From Streptomyces sp. CG1 (GTDB lineage: Bacteria > Actinomycetota > Actinomycetes > Streptomycetales > Streptomycetaceae): 64,000 bases of DNA. This document shows positions 56,316-64,000 of this stretch, piece after piece; the first letter of the stretch is position 1; the number at the start of each line of letters is the position of its first letter. The translations under genes and the position numbers were made by a program. The stretch is taken from assembly GCF_041080625.1 (NCBI RefSeq), contig NZ_CP163518.1, positions 7,805,501 through 7,869,500 on the forward strand, written 5' to 3'. Below the pieces are notes generated by a model that saw only the letters and a list, made by a program, of their open reading frames with translations, was not told where the DNA came from and did no database searches.

Positions 56316-57485
56316 TCATTCTTGCCGCAGGCTCATGACCAGGTCGCGGGGCAGCCCGTGGGTGTCGTGCAGATAGTGGAAGTCCTCGTCCGTCAGCGGG
56401 CCGTGGAAGCGGCGCCGGGCGAGCACCTGCCGGCCGCGCTCCAGGAGCCGGCGGAACCGGCACTCCTCGTCGAGCAGCAGACGTCGTACGCCGTCGGAGT
56501 CCATGTCCTGCCGGAAGCGGTCGAGGGTGTGCGTGAGCAGCTCGTCCGGCAGGTCGTGGAGACTGCGCGACGGATCGTCCCGCCAGAGCACCGTGAGCAC
56601 CCGGCGCACCAGGCGGCGCAGGACGTAGCCCCGCCCGGTGTTGGCGGGGCGGATCCCGTCGCCGATGACCACGACGGCCGAGCGCAGATGGTCGCAGACA
56701 AGGCGCAGCGACGGTTCGTCCAGGGGCCGCCACAGGGCCGGTACGAGTCGGCGCCAGGGGTCGAAGACATCGCACTCGAACACCGACGACCTGCCCTGGA
56801 GCAGCGAGGCCAGCCGCTCCACGCCCAGCCCGGTGTCGATGTTGCGCTGGGGCAGCGGCACGAGGGAACCGTCCTCGAGCCGGCGATGGCGCATCATCAC
56901 GTGGTTCCACACCTCGACCCAGCGGTCGTCGCGCGTGGGCGTCGACCGGGGCGAGGTGTCGCCGGTCCACAGGAAGATCTCCGAGTCGGGCCCGCACGGG
57001 CCGACCGGGCCGTTGGACCACCAGTTGTCCTCCACGGTGAGCTCGACGGGAACACCGAGGTCCTGCCACATCCGCAGGGAAGCGGTGTCCGGGCCGACCT
57101 GTTCGTCGCCGCCGTGGACGGTGGCGTGCAGCCGGCCCGGATCGATTCCCAGTCCCTCGGTGAGCAGCCCGTACCCCCAGTCGAGACTCCGCGGGCCCCC
57201 GTAGTCGCCGAGCGACCAGGTGCCGAGCATCTCGAACACGGTCAGATGGGTGGCGTCGCCGACCTCTTCGAGGTCCGTGGTGCGCAGACAGCGCTGCACA
57301 TTGACCAGCCGCCTCCCCAGGGGATGAGGGCGCCCCTCCAGATACGGAGTGAGCGGATGCATGCCGGAGGTGGTGAACAGCACCGGGTCACCGGGCGGTG
57401 GCAGGAGGGTCGAGCCGGTGATCCGGCGATGACCGCGCTCTTCGAAGTACTCGATGAACGTGCGGACTACACGATCGGTGTCCAT
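56316..57485 (-). CDS. Free-standing AlaRS-like protein without editing domain (389 aa)
   Basis: Resembles the catalytic and tRNA-recognition half of alanyl-tRNA synthetase. Motif 1 region FTTSGMHPLTPYLEG, motif 2 NVQRCLRTTDLEEVGDATHL with FEMLGTWSLGDYG, SNGPVGPCGPDSEIF, motif 3 DTGLGVERLASLLQ, and GYVLRRLVRRVL from the tRNA-binding middle domain. It stops before the editing (HTATHLL-type) and C-Ala domains, and housekeeping AlaRS is more than 850 residues. AAGGAG precedes ATG 57485. It may charge tRNA or activate alanine for a biosynthetic acceptor, or serve in inhibitor resistance; context does not decide. Confidence 0.88.
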   Translation of the reverse strand: MDTDRVVRTFIEYFEERGHRRITGSTLLPPPGDPVLFTTSGMHPLTPYLEGRPHPLGRRLVNVQRCLRTTDLEEVGDATHLTVFEMLGTWSLGDYGGPRSLDWGYGLLTEGLGIDPGRLHATVHGGDEQVGPDTASLRMWQDLGVPVELTVEDNWWSNGPVGPCGPDSEIFLWTGDTSPRSTPTRDDRWVEVWNHVMMRHRRLEDGSLVPLPQRNIDTGLGVERLASLLQGRSSVFECDVFDPWRRLVPALWRPLDEPSLRLVCDHLRSAVVVIGDGIRPANTGRGYVLRRLVRRVLTVLWRDDPSRSLHDLPDELLTHTLDRFRQDMDSDGVRRLLLDEECRFRRLLERGRQVLARRRFHGPLTDEDFHYLHDTHGLPRDLVMSLRQE

Positions 57486-57624
57486 GAGGGTGGCTCCTTC
57501 GCGTCTTGGCGGGGGAGGCACCGGACAACGGGACCGCTCGGTCAGCGCACGGACAGAAAGGCGAGAACGCCACGGAGTCACACCGACGGGCCGTTGTCCG
57601 GTCGCCGGTGGAGAGGAGGGAACG

Positions 57625-58290
57625 TCAGGCGGCGGCAACCGGCGAGCTGGTCGCTCGCGCGGTCGCGCTGATGGTTCGGCCGATGACGTTCATGAGGTGA
57701 CGGTAACGCGCCGCGGCCCTCGAGGCGCACGAATTTCCCGCTGTGGCGTCCATGGGAGCGGGGAAGGGCTGCCGCCGGCGCTCAGCGGTGGCGGCAGCGC
57801 GCCCACCTCGGCTGCGCTGCGCGAACCCGTGGTCCAGGATCTTCGGCGCGTCCTGGAAGCGCTGGTCCGCCGAGGTGTCGGCGAGGATCGTGCCCACGGC
57901 CGTGCGGCCGCCGCGGGCCGCCGCGAACACCAGGCAGAACTGCGCCTCCGGCCCGGAGCCGGTCTTCACGCCGATCGCGCCCCGGTAGGTGCTGAGCAGC
58001 TTGTTGGTGTTTTCCCACGGTGCCATCGCGTGCGCTCCGCTGCCCGGCCGGTAGGACTGCATGCCGGCGTACACCTTGGTGCCGACGGCCTCCTCGAACG
58101 TCGGGTTCTTCAGCGCGGCCCCGGCCAGCTTCACCAGGTCGGGCGGCGAGGCGCAGTTGTCGCCGTCGGACACCCCGTCGAAGAAGTCGAAGTGGGTGTT
58201 GGTCAGGCCCAGTTCGCGTGCCTCGGCGTTCATCTCGGCGATGAACGACGTGGTCCGCCGGGCCGTGCTCGCCCCGCCGGGGTCAGTTGA
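57625..58290 (-). pseudogene. Truncated D-alanyl-D-alanine carboxypeptidase (S11)
   Basis: Contains the C-terminal part of the transpeptidase fold: MNAEARELGLTNTHFDFFDG, SPPDLVKLAGAALKNPTFEE, and the KTG box GAIGVKTGSGPEA. The SxxK nucleophile region and signal peptide are missing, and the C-terminus ends in low-complexity sequence. The 5' end merges with unrelated sequence near 58290. Confidence 0.8.
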
Positions 58291-58433
58291 CGGTGGCTCA
58301 CTTCGCCAGGTCCGCGCCGCCGGAGCCATGGTGGAGATCACAGGGAGCAATTGCGTCATCTTCATGGACAGGATGTGCCGGAACTGTGGGCTCCATCACG
58401 GCGTCCAAGATCCAGGCCTGATCGGATGACCTG

Positions 58434-59372
58434 GTGCGCAAAGTCCTCCCTCTCGCCCTTACCGGCCTGTTCGCCCTGTCGGCCTGCCAGTTCGCCGGGC
58501 ACGACGACCGCGCCGAGGAGGCCGGCCGTCTCAACACCATGGCGGCGCTGCCGCTGCACGCCTACCTTCCGGACCCCGCGTCGGACGACGCCAAGGCCAT
58601 CACCAGGGCCCAGTGGATCCTGGGGAAGCAGTGCATGGTCCGGCTGGGCTTCACCGGGTTCGCGGTGTTCGACACCACGTCCGTCGAGTCGACCTACCCC
58701 GTCCGGCAGGGCACGTTCACCAGCCGGGACCTGCCCGGTGACGACAGCCCGTACGGCGTCGTCGACCCCGACCTGGCGTCCGGGCACGGCTACCACGACC
58801 GGACACCGGACGGCTCCGGCCGGCCGCAGGAGTGGCCCGCCGACCAGTACGCCGCCCTCACCGGCAGCTTCGAGTCCGGAGACAGCCACGTCGCGCACGG
58901 GCATCCCATCCCCGAGGGCGGCTGCCTGGGGCAGGCGGCACGCAGGCTCTACGGCCCGCCGCCCCGGGCGACGAAGGTCAACGGCGTGAAGCTGACCGGC
59001 TATTACTCGCTCGCCATGGAGCTGTGGTACGCGTCCCACAAGGAGGCGAGCAAGGACCCGGCCTGGAAGAAGGCCGACCGCGCGTGGGCGGACTGCATGA
59101 AGAAGCGGGGCTTCCACTACTCCGACCCGGACAAGGCGTCCCTGGACTCCGACTGGTTCGGGCACGAGAAGCCGTCCGGCAAGGAGCGGAAGACCGCGGC
59201 CGCCGACGCCCGGTGCAAGCTCGACACCGGCTACGTCCCGGCCGTGCACACCCTCGAAGCGCACAGCCAGAAGACCGCCATCGGCAGGAACAAGGAGAAG
59301 CTGGACGCGATGCGGGCGGCCGATGAACGGGCCGTGCGGAACGCTCGCACGGTCATCGGCGACGCGTCCTGA
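58434..59372 (+). CDS. Secreted lipoprotein of unknown function
   Basis: A 312-residue protein with a lipoprotein signal peptide and lipobox LSAC (Cys18). The mature part has conserved cysteines (GKQCMVRLGFTGF, GGCLGQAARRLYG, RAWADCMKKRGFHY, DARCKLDTGYV) in a pattern common to Streptomyces lipoproteins. GTG 58434; weak ribosome site. No enzymatic motif seen. It stands alone before the hen1-pnkp operon. Confidence 0.8.
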   Translation: MRKVLPLALTGLFALSACQFAGHDDRAEEAGRLNTMAALPLHAYLPDPASDDAKAITRAQWILGKQCMVRLGFTGFAVFDTTSVESTYPVRQGTFTSRDLPGDDSPYGVVDPDLASGHGYHDRTPDGSGRPQEWPADQYAALTGSFESGDSHVAHGHPIPEGGCLGQAARRLYGPPPRATKVNGVKLTGYYSLAMELWYASHKEASKDPAWKKADRAWADCMKKRGFHYSDPDKASLDSDWFGHEKPSGKERKTAAADARCKLDTGYVPAVHTLEAHSQKTAIGRNKEKLDAMRAADERAVRNARTVIGDAS

Positions 59373-59450
59373 GACACATCATGGGCAAAAACACAGGTCG
59401 CTAGGGAAAACCGGTGGTCGGCGAGGGCTGATACCGGAAGACTCGGACAT

Positions 59451-61010
59451 GTGTTCCTGACGATCTCCACGCGCGGCGACGCCGCCCACCCGGCCACCGA
59501 CCTCGGGTATCTGCTGCACAAGCACCCCGGCAAGGCGCAGAAGTTCTCCACGTCCCACGGCACGGCGCACGTCTTCTACCCCGAGGCGGACGACCTGCGC
59601 TGCACGGCCGCGCTCCTGCTGGAGATCGACACGCTCGCGCTGGTGAGGCGGGGCAAGGGCAAGGGCCGCGGCGGTGCGCCCGACGCGGCGCTCGCGCAGT
59701 ACGTCAACGACCGTCCGTACGCGGCCTCCTCGCTGCTCGCGGTCGCGCTCAGCGGAGTCTTCTCCAGCGCCCTGCGCGGAGTGTGCACCGCCCGCCCCGA
59801 ACGGGCCGCCGCCCCCCTGCCGCTGCGCATCGAGGTACCGGCGCTGCCCGCCCGCGGCTCCAGCGCCCCGGAGGCGGAGCACATCAAGCACAGCGGCTCC
59901 GAGCTCGTACGACGGCTGTTCGAGCCGCTCGGCTGGACCGTGACCGCCGACCCCGTGCCGCTCGACGCGGAGTTCCCGCAGTGGGGCGACTCGCGGTACG
60001 TCCGGCTCGTCCTGGAGTCGGAGACGCTGACCCTCGCCGAGGCGCTGCGCCATCTGTACGTGCTGCTGCCGGTCCTCGACGACGCCAAGCACTACTGGGT
60101 CTCCTCCGACGAGGTCGACAAGCTGCTGCGGGCCGGCGAGGGCTGGCTGCCCGGCCACCCGGAGCAGCACCTGATCACCAGCCGGTATCTCTCCCGCCGC
60201 TGGTCGCTGACCCGGCAGGCCAGGGAGCGGCTGGAGCTGGTGCGGCTCGCGGAGGCCGACGACAGCGAGGTCGAGCAGATCGACAACGCGGTCCCGGAGG
60301 ACACCGAGGAGACGGAGGCCGAGGAGACTGCGGAGGCAGAGGCCAAGGAGGGCGCGGAGACGGAGGCCGGAGAGAAAGCGGCTCCGCTCGCCGTCCAGCG
60401 ACGGGAGGCGATCCTCGCCGGCCTGCGTGCCTCCGGCGCCGCTCGTGTCCTCGACCTCGGGTGCGGGCAGGGTCAGTTGGTGCAGGCGCTGCTCAAGGAC
60501 GTGCGGTTCACCGAGATCGTCGGTGTCGACGTGTCCGTGCGGGCGCTCACCATCGCCGCCCGGCGGCTGAAGCTGGACCGCATGGGGGAGCGGCAGGCCG
60601 TCCGCGTCAAGCTCTTCCAGGGCTCGCTCGCCTACACCGACAACCGGCTCAAGGGCTATGACGCCGCCGTGCTCAGCGAGGTGATCGAGCACCTCGACCT
60701 GCCCCGGCTGCCCGCCCTGGAGTACGCCGTGTTCGGGCACGCCCGCCCGCGCACGGTCCTTGTGACGACCCCGAACGTGGAGTACAACGTCCGCTGGGAG
60801 TCCCTGCCCGCCGGACACGTCCGGCACGGCGACCACCGCTTCGAGTGGACCCGCGAGGAGTTCCGCACCTGGGCGGCGACGGTCGCCGAACGGCATGGCT
60901 ACGACGTGGAGTTCGTACCCGTGGGGCCGGACGACCCCGAGGTCGGACCGCCCACCCAGATGGCCCTGTTCCACCGCAACGACACCGAGAAGGAGGCGAA
61001 GGCAGCATGA
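59451..61010 (+). CDS. hen1: Bacterial Hen1 RNA 3'-terminal ribose 2'-O-methyltransferase
   Basis: A 519-residue enzyme that methylates the terminal 2'-OH of cleaved RNA before ligation, protecting repaired tRNAs from repeat attack by ribotoxins. N-terminal Hen1-L domain (MFLTISTRGDAAHPATDLGY), an acidic linker rich in Glu/Ala (about residues 283-310), and a C-terminal methyltransferase with SAM motif VLDLGCGQGQL. Metal ligands are in LSEVIEHLDL and GDHRFEW. GTG start 59451. The stop overlaps pnkp by ATGA, forming the known two-gene RNA repair operon. Confidence 0.95.
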   Translation: MFLTISTRGDAAHPATDLGYLLHKHPGKAQKFSTSHGTAHVFYPEADDLRCTAALLLEIDTLALVRRGKGKGRGGAPDAALAQYVNDRPYAASSLLAVALSGVFSSALRGVCTARPERAAAPLPLRIEVPALPARGSSAPEAEHIKHSGSELVRRLFEPLGWTVTADPVPLDAEFPQWGDSRYVRLVLESETLTLAEALRHLYVLLPVLDDAKHYWVSSDEVDKLLRAGEGWLPGHPEQHLITSRYLSRRWSLTRQARERLELVRLAEADDSEVEQIDNAVPEDTEETEAEETAEAEAKEGAETEAGEKAAPLAVQRREAILAGLRASGAARVLDLGCGQGQLVQALLKDVRFTEIVGVDVSVRALTIAARRLKLDRMGERQAVRVKLFQGSLAYTDNRLKGYDAAVLSEVIEHLDLPRLPALEYAVFGHARPRTVLVTTPNVEYNVRWESLPAGHVRHGDHRFEWTREEFRTWAATVAERHGYDVEFVPVGPDDPEVGPPTQMALFHRNDTEKEAKAA

Positions 61011-63571
61011 CCGGCAACCGCACGGGACGGACCCTCCCCGTCACCGACCTCTCCCTCGTCGTCCTCGTCGGCGCCTCCGGCTCCGGCAAGTCGACTTTCG
61101 CCCGCCGGCACTTCAAGCCCACCGAGGTGATCTCCTCGGACTTCTGCCGCGGTCTCGTCTCCGACGACGAGAACGACCAGGGCGCGACCCGGGACGCCTT
61201 CGACGTCCTGCACTACATCGCCGGCAAGCGGCTGGCCGCCGGCCGCCGCACCGTCGTGGACGCCACGAGCGTGCAGCAGGACGCCCGGCGTCAGCTGATC
61301 GAGCTGGCCAAGAAGTACGACGTGCTGCCCATCGCCATCGTGCTGGACATCCCGGAGGAGGTGTGCGCCGAGCGCAACGCGGCCCGCACCGACCGCGCCG
61401 ACATGCCCCGCCGGGTCATCCAGCGGCACATCCGCGAACTGCGCCGCTCCCTGAGGCACCTGGAGCGCGAGGGCTTCCGCAAGGTGCACGTCCTGCGCGG
61501 GGTCGAGGAGGCGGAGAGCGCCACCGTCGTCACCGAGAAGCGCTTCAACGACCTGACCCACCTCACCGGCCCCTTCGACATCATCGGCGACATCCACGGC
61601 TGCGCCGCCGAACTGGAGTCGCTGCTGGCCAAGTTGGGGTACGTCGACGGGGTGCACCCCGAGGGCCGGACCGCCGTGTTCGTCGGCGACCTGGTCGACC
61701 GCGGCCCGGACACCCCGGGCGTGCTGCGCCGTGTGATGGCCATGGCCGAGACGGGCAACGCGCTGTGCGTGCCCGGCAACCACGAGAACAAGTACGGCCG
61801 TTACCTCAAGGGCCGCAAGGTCCAGCACACCCACGGGCTCGCCGAGACCATCGCGCAGATGGAGGGCGAGAGCGAGGAGTTCAAGGACCAGGTCCGGAAG
61901 TTCCTGGAAGGACTCGTCAGCCACTACGTCCTCGACGGCGGCAAGCTGGTCGTCTGCCACGCGGGCCTGCCCGAGAAGTACCACGGCCGCACCTCCGGCC
62001 GGGTCCGCTCGCACGCCCTGTACGGCGACACCACCGGTGAGACCGACGAGTTCGGGCTGCCGGTGCGCTACCCGTGGGCGGAGGACTACCGGGGCAGCGC
62101 CGCGGTGGTCTACGGCCACACTCCGGTCCCGGAGGCGACGTGGCTGAACAACACCATCTGCCTGGACACCGGCGCGGTCTTCGGCGGCAGGCTGACCGCG
62201 CTGCGCTGGCCGGAGCGCGAGCTGGTCGACGTACCGGCCGAGCGGGTCTGGTACGAGCCGGCGCGCCCGCTGCGCGCCGAGGCCCCCGGCGGTCAGGACG
62301 GCCGGCCGCTGGACCTGGCCGACGTGTACGGCCGCAGGGCCGTGGAGACCCGGCACGCGGGCAGGGTGGCGGTCCGGGAGGCGAACGCGGCGGCGGCCCT
62401 GGAGGTCATGAGCCGTTTCGCGACCGACCCGCGGCTGCTGCCGTATCTGCCGCCGACCATGGCACCTGCGGCGACCTCGCAGATAGAGGCCCGCGGCGGA
62501 GCCGCTGATGGACACTTCCTGGAGCACCCGGCGGAGGCCTTCGCGCAGTACGCGGCGGACGGCGTCGAGCGGGTCGTGTGCGAGGAGAAGCACATGGGCT
62601 CGCGAGCCGTGGCCCTGGTGTGCCGGGATACGGAGGCGGCACGCAAGTCCTTCGGAGTGGATGGCCCGACCGGGTCCCTCTACACCCGGACCGGGCGCCC
62701 GTTCTTCGACGACGAGACGGTGACCGAGGAGATCCTCGGCCGGCTGCGCTCGGCGATCTCCGAGTCCGGCCTGTGGGACGAACTCGGCACCGACTGGCTC
62801 CTGCTGGACGCCGAGCTGATGCCGTGGTCGCTGAAGGCGTCCGGGCTGCTGCGGTCGCAGTACGCGGCCGTCGGTGCCGCCTCCGGCGCGGTGTTCCCGG
62901 GTGCGCTGGCCGCCCTGGAGGCCGCGGCGGCGCGTGGTGCCGGGGTGGGCGGCCTGCTGGACCGGCAGCGGGAGCGCGCGTCCGACGCGGCCGCGTTCAC
63001 CGCCGCCTACCGCCGCTACTGCTGGGCCACGGACGGCCTGGACGGCGTACGACTGGCGCCCTTCCAGTTGCTGGCCGTCCAGGGCCGCAGCCTCGCCGCG
63101 CTGCCGCACGACGAGCAACTGGCCCTGATCGACCGGCTGGTGGAGCACGACGGCACCGGGCTGCTGCAGACCACCCGGCGGCTGTACGTCGACACCGGCG
63201 ACCCGGAGTCGGTGCGCGCGGGTGTCGACTGGTGGCTGGAGATGACCGGCCGCGGCGGCGAGGGCATGGTGGTCAAGCCGGTCGGCGCGCTGGTCCGGAA
63301 CGGGGACGGCCGGCTGGTGCAGCCCGGCATCAAGTGCCGCGGCCGTGAGTACCTGCGGATCATCTACGGCCCCGAGTACACCCGGCCGGAGAACCTGGCC
63401 AGGCTGCGGCAGCGGTTCCTGAACCACAAGCGGTCCCTCGCCCTGCGCGAGTACGCCCTCGGCCTGGAGGCCCTGGACCGGCTCGCCGACGGGGAGCCGC
63501 TGTGGCGGGTGCACGAGGCGGTGTTCGGGGTGCTGGCCCTGGAGTCGGAGCCGGTGGACCCACGGTTGTGA
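61007..63571 (+). CDS. pnkp: Polynucleotide kinase-phosphatase (Pnkp) of the RNA repair complex
   Basis: An 854-residue three-domain enzyme. Kinase P-loop VLVGASGSGKSTFARRHF (about residues 19-36). Metallophosphatase with GDIHGC, GDLVDRGP, GNHENK and VYGHTP. C-terminal ligase-like adenylyltransferase with EEKHMGSRA (nucleotidyl Lys) and VVKPVG. It heals 5'-OH/2',3'-cyclic phosphate ends produced by ribotoxins and, with Hen1, seals the RNA. ATGA overlap with hen1. A strong terminator follows at 63593. Confidence 0.96.
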   Translation: MTGNRTGRTLPVTDLSLVVLVGASGSGKSTFARRHFKPTEVISSDFCRGLVSDDENDQGATRDAFDVLHYIAGKRLAAGRRTVVDATSVQQDARRQLIELAKKYDVLPIAIVLDIPEEVCAERNAARTDRADMPRRVIQRHIRELRRSLRHLEREGFRKVHVLRGVEEAESATVVTEKRFNDLTHLTGPFDIIGDIHGCAAELESLLAKLGYVDGVHPEGRTAVFVGDLVDRGPDTPGVLRRVMAMAETGNALCVPGNHENKYGRYLKGRKVQHTHGLAETIAQMEGESEEFKDQVRKFLEGLVSHYVLDGGKLVVCHAGLPEKYHGRTSGRVRSHALYGDTTGETDEFGLPVRYPWAEDYRGSAAVVYGHTPVPEATWLNNTICLDTGAVFGGRLTALRWPERELVDVPAERVWYEPARPLRAEAPGGQDGRPLDLADVYGRRAVETRHAGRVAVREANAAAALEVMSRFATDPRLLPYLPPTMAPAATSQIEARGGAADGHFLEHPAEAFAQYAADGVERVVCEEKHMGSRAVALVCRDTEAARKSFGVDGPTGSLYTRTGRPFFDDETVTEEILGRLRSAISESGLWDELGTDWLLLDAELMPWSLKASGLLRSQYAAVGAASGAVFPGALAALEAAAARGAGVGGLLDRQRERASDAAAFTAAYRRYCWATDGLDGVRLAPFQLLAVQGRSLAALPHDEQLALIDRLVEHDGTGLLQTTRRLYVDTGDPESVRAGVDWWLEMTGRGGEGMVVKPVGALVRNGDGRLVQPGIKCRGREYLRIIYGPEYTRPENLARLRQRFLNHKRSLALREYALGLEALDRLADGEPLWRVHEAVFGVLALESEPVDPRL

Positions 63572-63592
63572 GACCGGGCGGCCGTAGACGCA

Positions 63593-63631
63593 CCCTTCCT
63601 GTTCTCGTCAATAGGACGAGAACAGGAAGGG
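63593..63631 (+). terminator. Perfect 17-bp hairpin terminator after pnkp
   Basis: cccttcctgttctcgtc / gacgagaacaggaaggg with a five-base loop aatag. Symmetric, so it could also stop transcription from the right. Confidence 0.9.
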
Positions 63632-63685
63632 GCGGAAACGGTCGAGAGGGGCGTGAAGACGGGCGGCTACGGCCAGGATGGAGGC

Positions 63686-64000
63686 ATGGCATACCACGTC
63701 GACTCCGAGGCCGGTCGGCTGCGCCGCGTGATCCTGCACCGGCCCGACCTCGAGCTCAAAAGGCTCACCCCCAGCAACAAGGACGCCCTCCTCTTCGACG
63801 ACGTGCTGTGGGTGCGCCGGGCGCGCGCCGAGCACGACGGGTTCGCCGACGTCCTGCGGGACCGCGGAGTCGCCGTCCACCTCTTCGGCGACCTGCTGGC
63901 CGAGACCCTGGAACTGCCCGAGGCCCGCTCCCTGGTCCTCGACCGGGTCTTCCACGAGAAGGAGTACGGCCCCCTCGCCACCGACCATCTGCGCGCCGCG
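63686..64000 (+). CDS. arcA: Arginine deiminase, N-terminal part (cut by window end)
   Basis: Encodes AYHVDSEAGRLRRVILHRPD, LTPSNKDALLFDDVLWV and EHDGFADVLRDRGVAVH, the start of arginine deiminase, which converts arginine to citrulline and ammonia. LLFDDVLW provides early active-site residues; the catalytic Cys lies beyond the window. ATG 63686; AGGATGGAGG lies immediately upstream. Confidence 0.93.
   Translation, partial: MAYHVDSEAGRLRRVILHRPDLELKRLTPSNKDALLFDDVLWVRRARAEHDGFADVLRDRGVAVHLFGDLLAETLELPEARSLVLDRVFHEKEYGPLATDHLRAA

Noticed and set aside
60899..63514. 871-codon minus-strand open frame opposite pnkp
   Set aside because: Shadow of Pnkp, which has all three catalytic domains intact.

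Overview
This is high-GC actinomycete DNA, almost certainly a Streptomyces chromosome. The evidence is a strong G/C bias at third codon positions, GTG starts, a SARP/AfsR regulator, SepF and MazG-like neighbours, F420-dependent and AlaRS-like enzymes, and a dense accumulation of Streptomyces-type IS debris. Both edges cut a gene: a type VII secretion ATPase on the left and an arginine deiminase on the right.

Layout. (1) 1-6.8 kb: a compact, translationally coupled type VII secretion (ESX-like) locus with a FtsK/EccC-type ATPase, a small WXG100-like protein, a membrane-associated protein with a duplicated proline-rich tail, two uncharacterised coupled genes and a LuxR-type regulator. (2) 6.8-9.7 kb: a large SARP-NB-ARC-TPR regulator, convergent with and overlapping the LuxR gene. 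(3) 9.8-15.2 kb: gene remnants (MFS, LysR, ISL3, group II intron RT tail) around an excisionase-integrase pair. (4) 15.3-23.5 kb: proline iminopeptidase and a divergent MarR regulator sharing a palindrome, then a broken IS630 element that carries a group II intron, which itself carries a second group II intron inside its maturase ORF (a nested, twintron-like arrangement). (5) 24.2-35.5 kb: two paralogous EACC1-like plus caspase-like modules in head-to-head orientation flanking an island of secreted ricin-type lectins, small secreted peptides, an alpha/beta hydrolase, decayed ABC/JmjC genes and a TetR regulator. One caspase is fused to an MFS-type membrane domain; the other runs in frame into the C-terminal half of an IS1380 transposase. 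(6) 35.6-43.3 kb: chimeric transposase debris, a secreted phospholipase A2-like protein, an HxlR regulator with a divergent quinone-oxidoreductase-like enzyme, and a mobile-element gene split by an IS256 insertion. (7) 43.3-64 kb: ordinary chromosomal content, comprising meaB-mutB-mutA, a MarR regulator and YceI protein with a phased operator array, a GT-C-like membrane protein, SepF, an ATPase, MazG-like, an LLM oxidoreductase, a free-standing AlaRS-like protein, a lipoprotein, a Hen1-Pnkp RNA repair operon and ArcA.

How it fits together. The left end is probably a secretion and effector locus and the right end is core metabolism and RNA repair. Between them, roughly 10-43 kb is a recombination-prone accessory island. 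Its best-preserved cargo is the caspase-effector conflict module and a set of secreted lectins. Its most unusual structural feature is the IS630 / group II intron / group II intron nesting: removing the inner intron restores a 596-residue reading frame identical in length to the inner intron's own protein.
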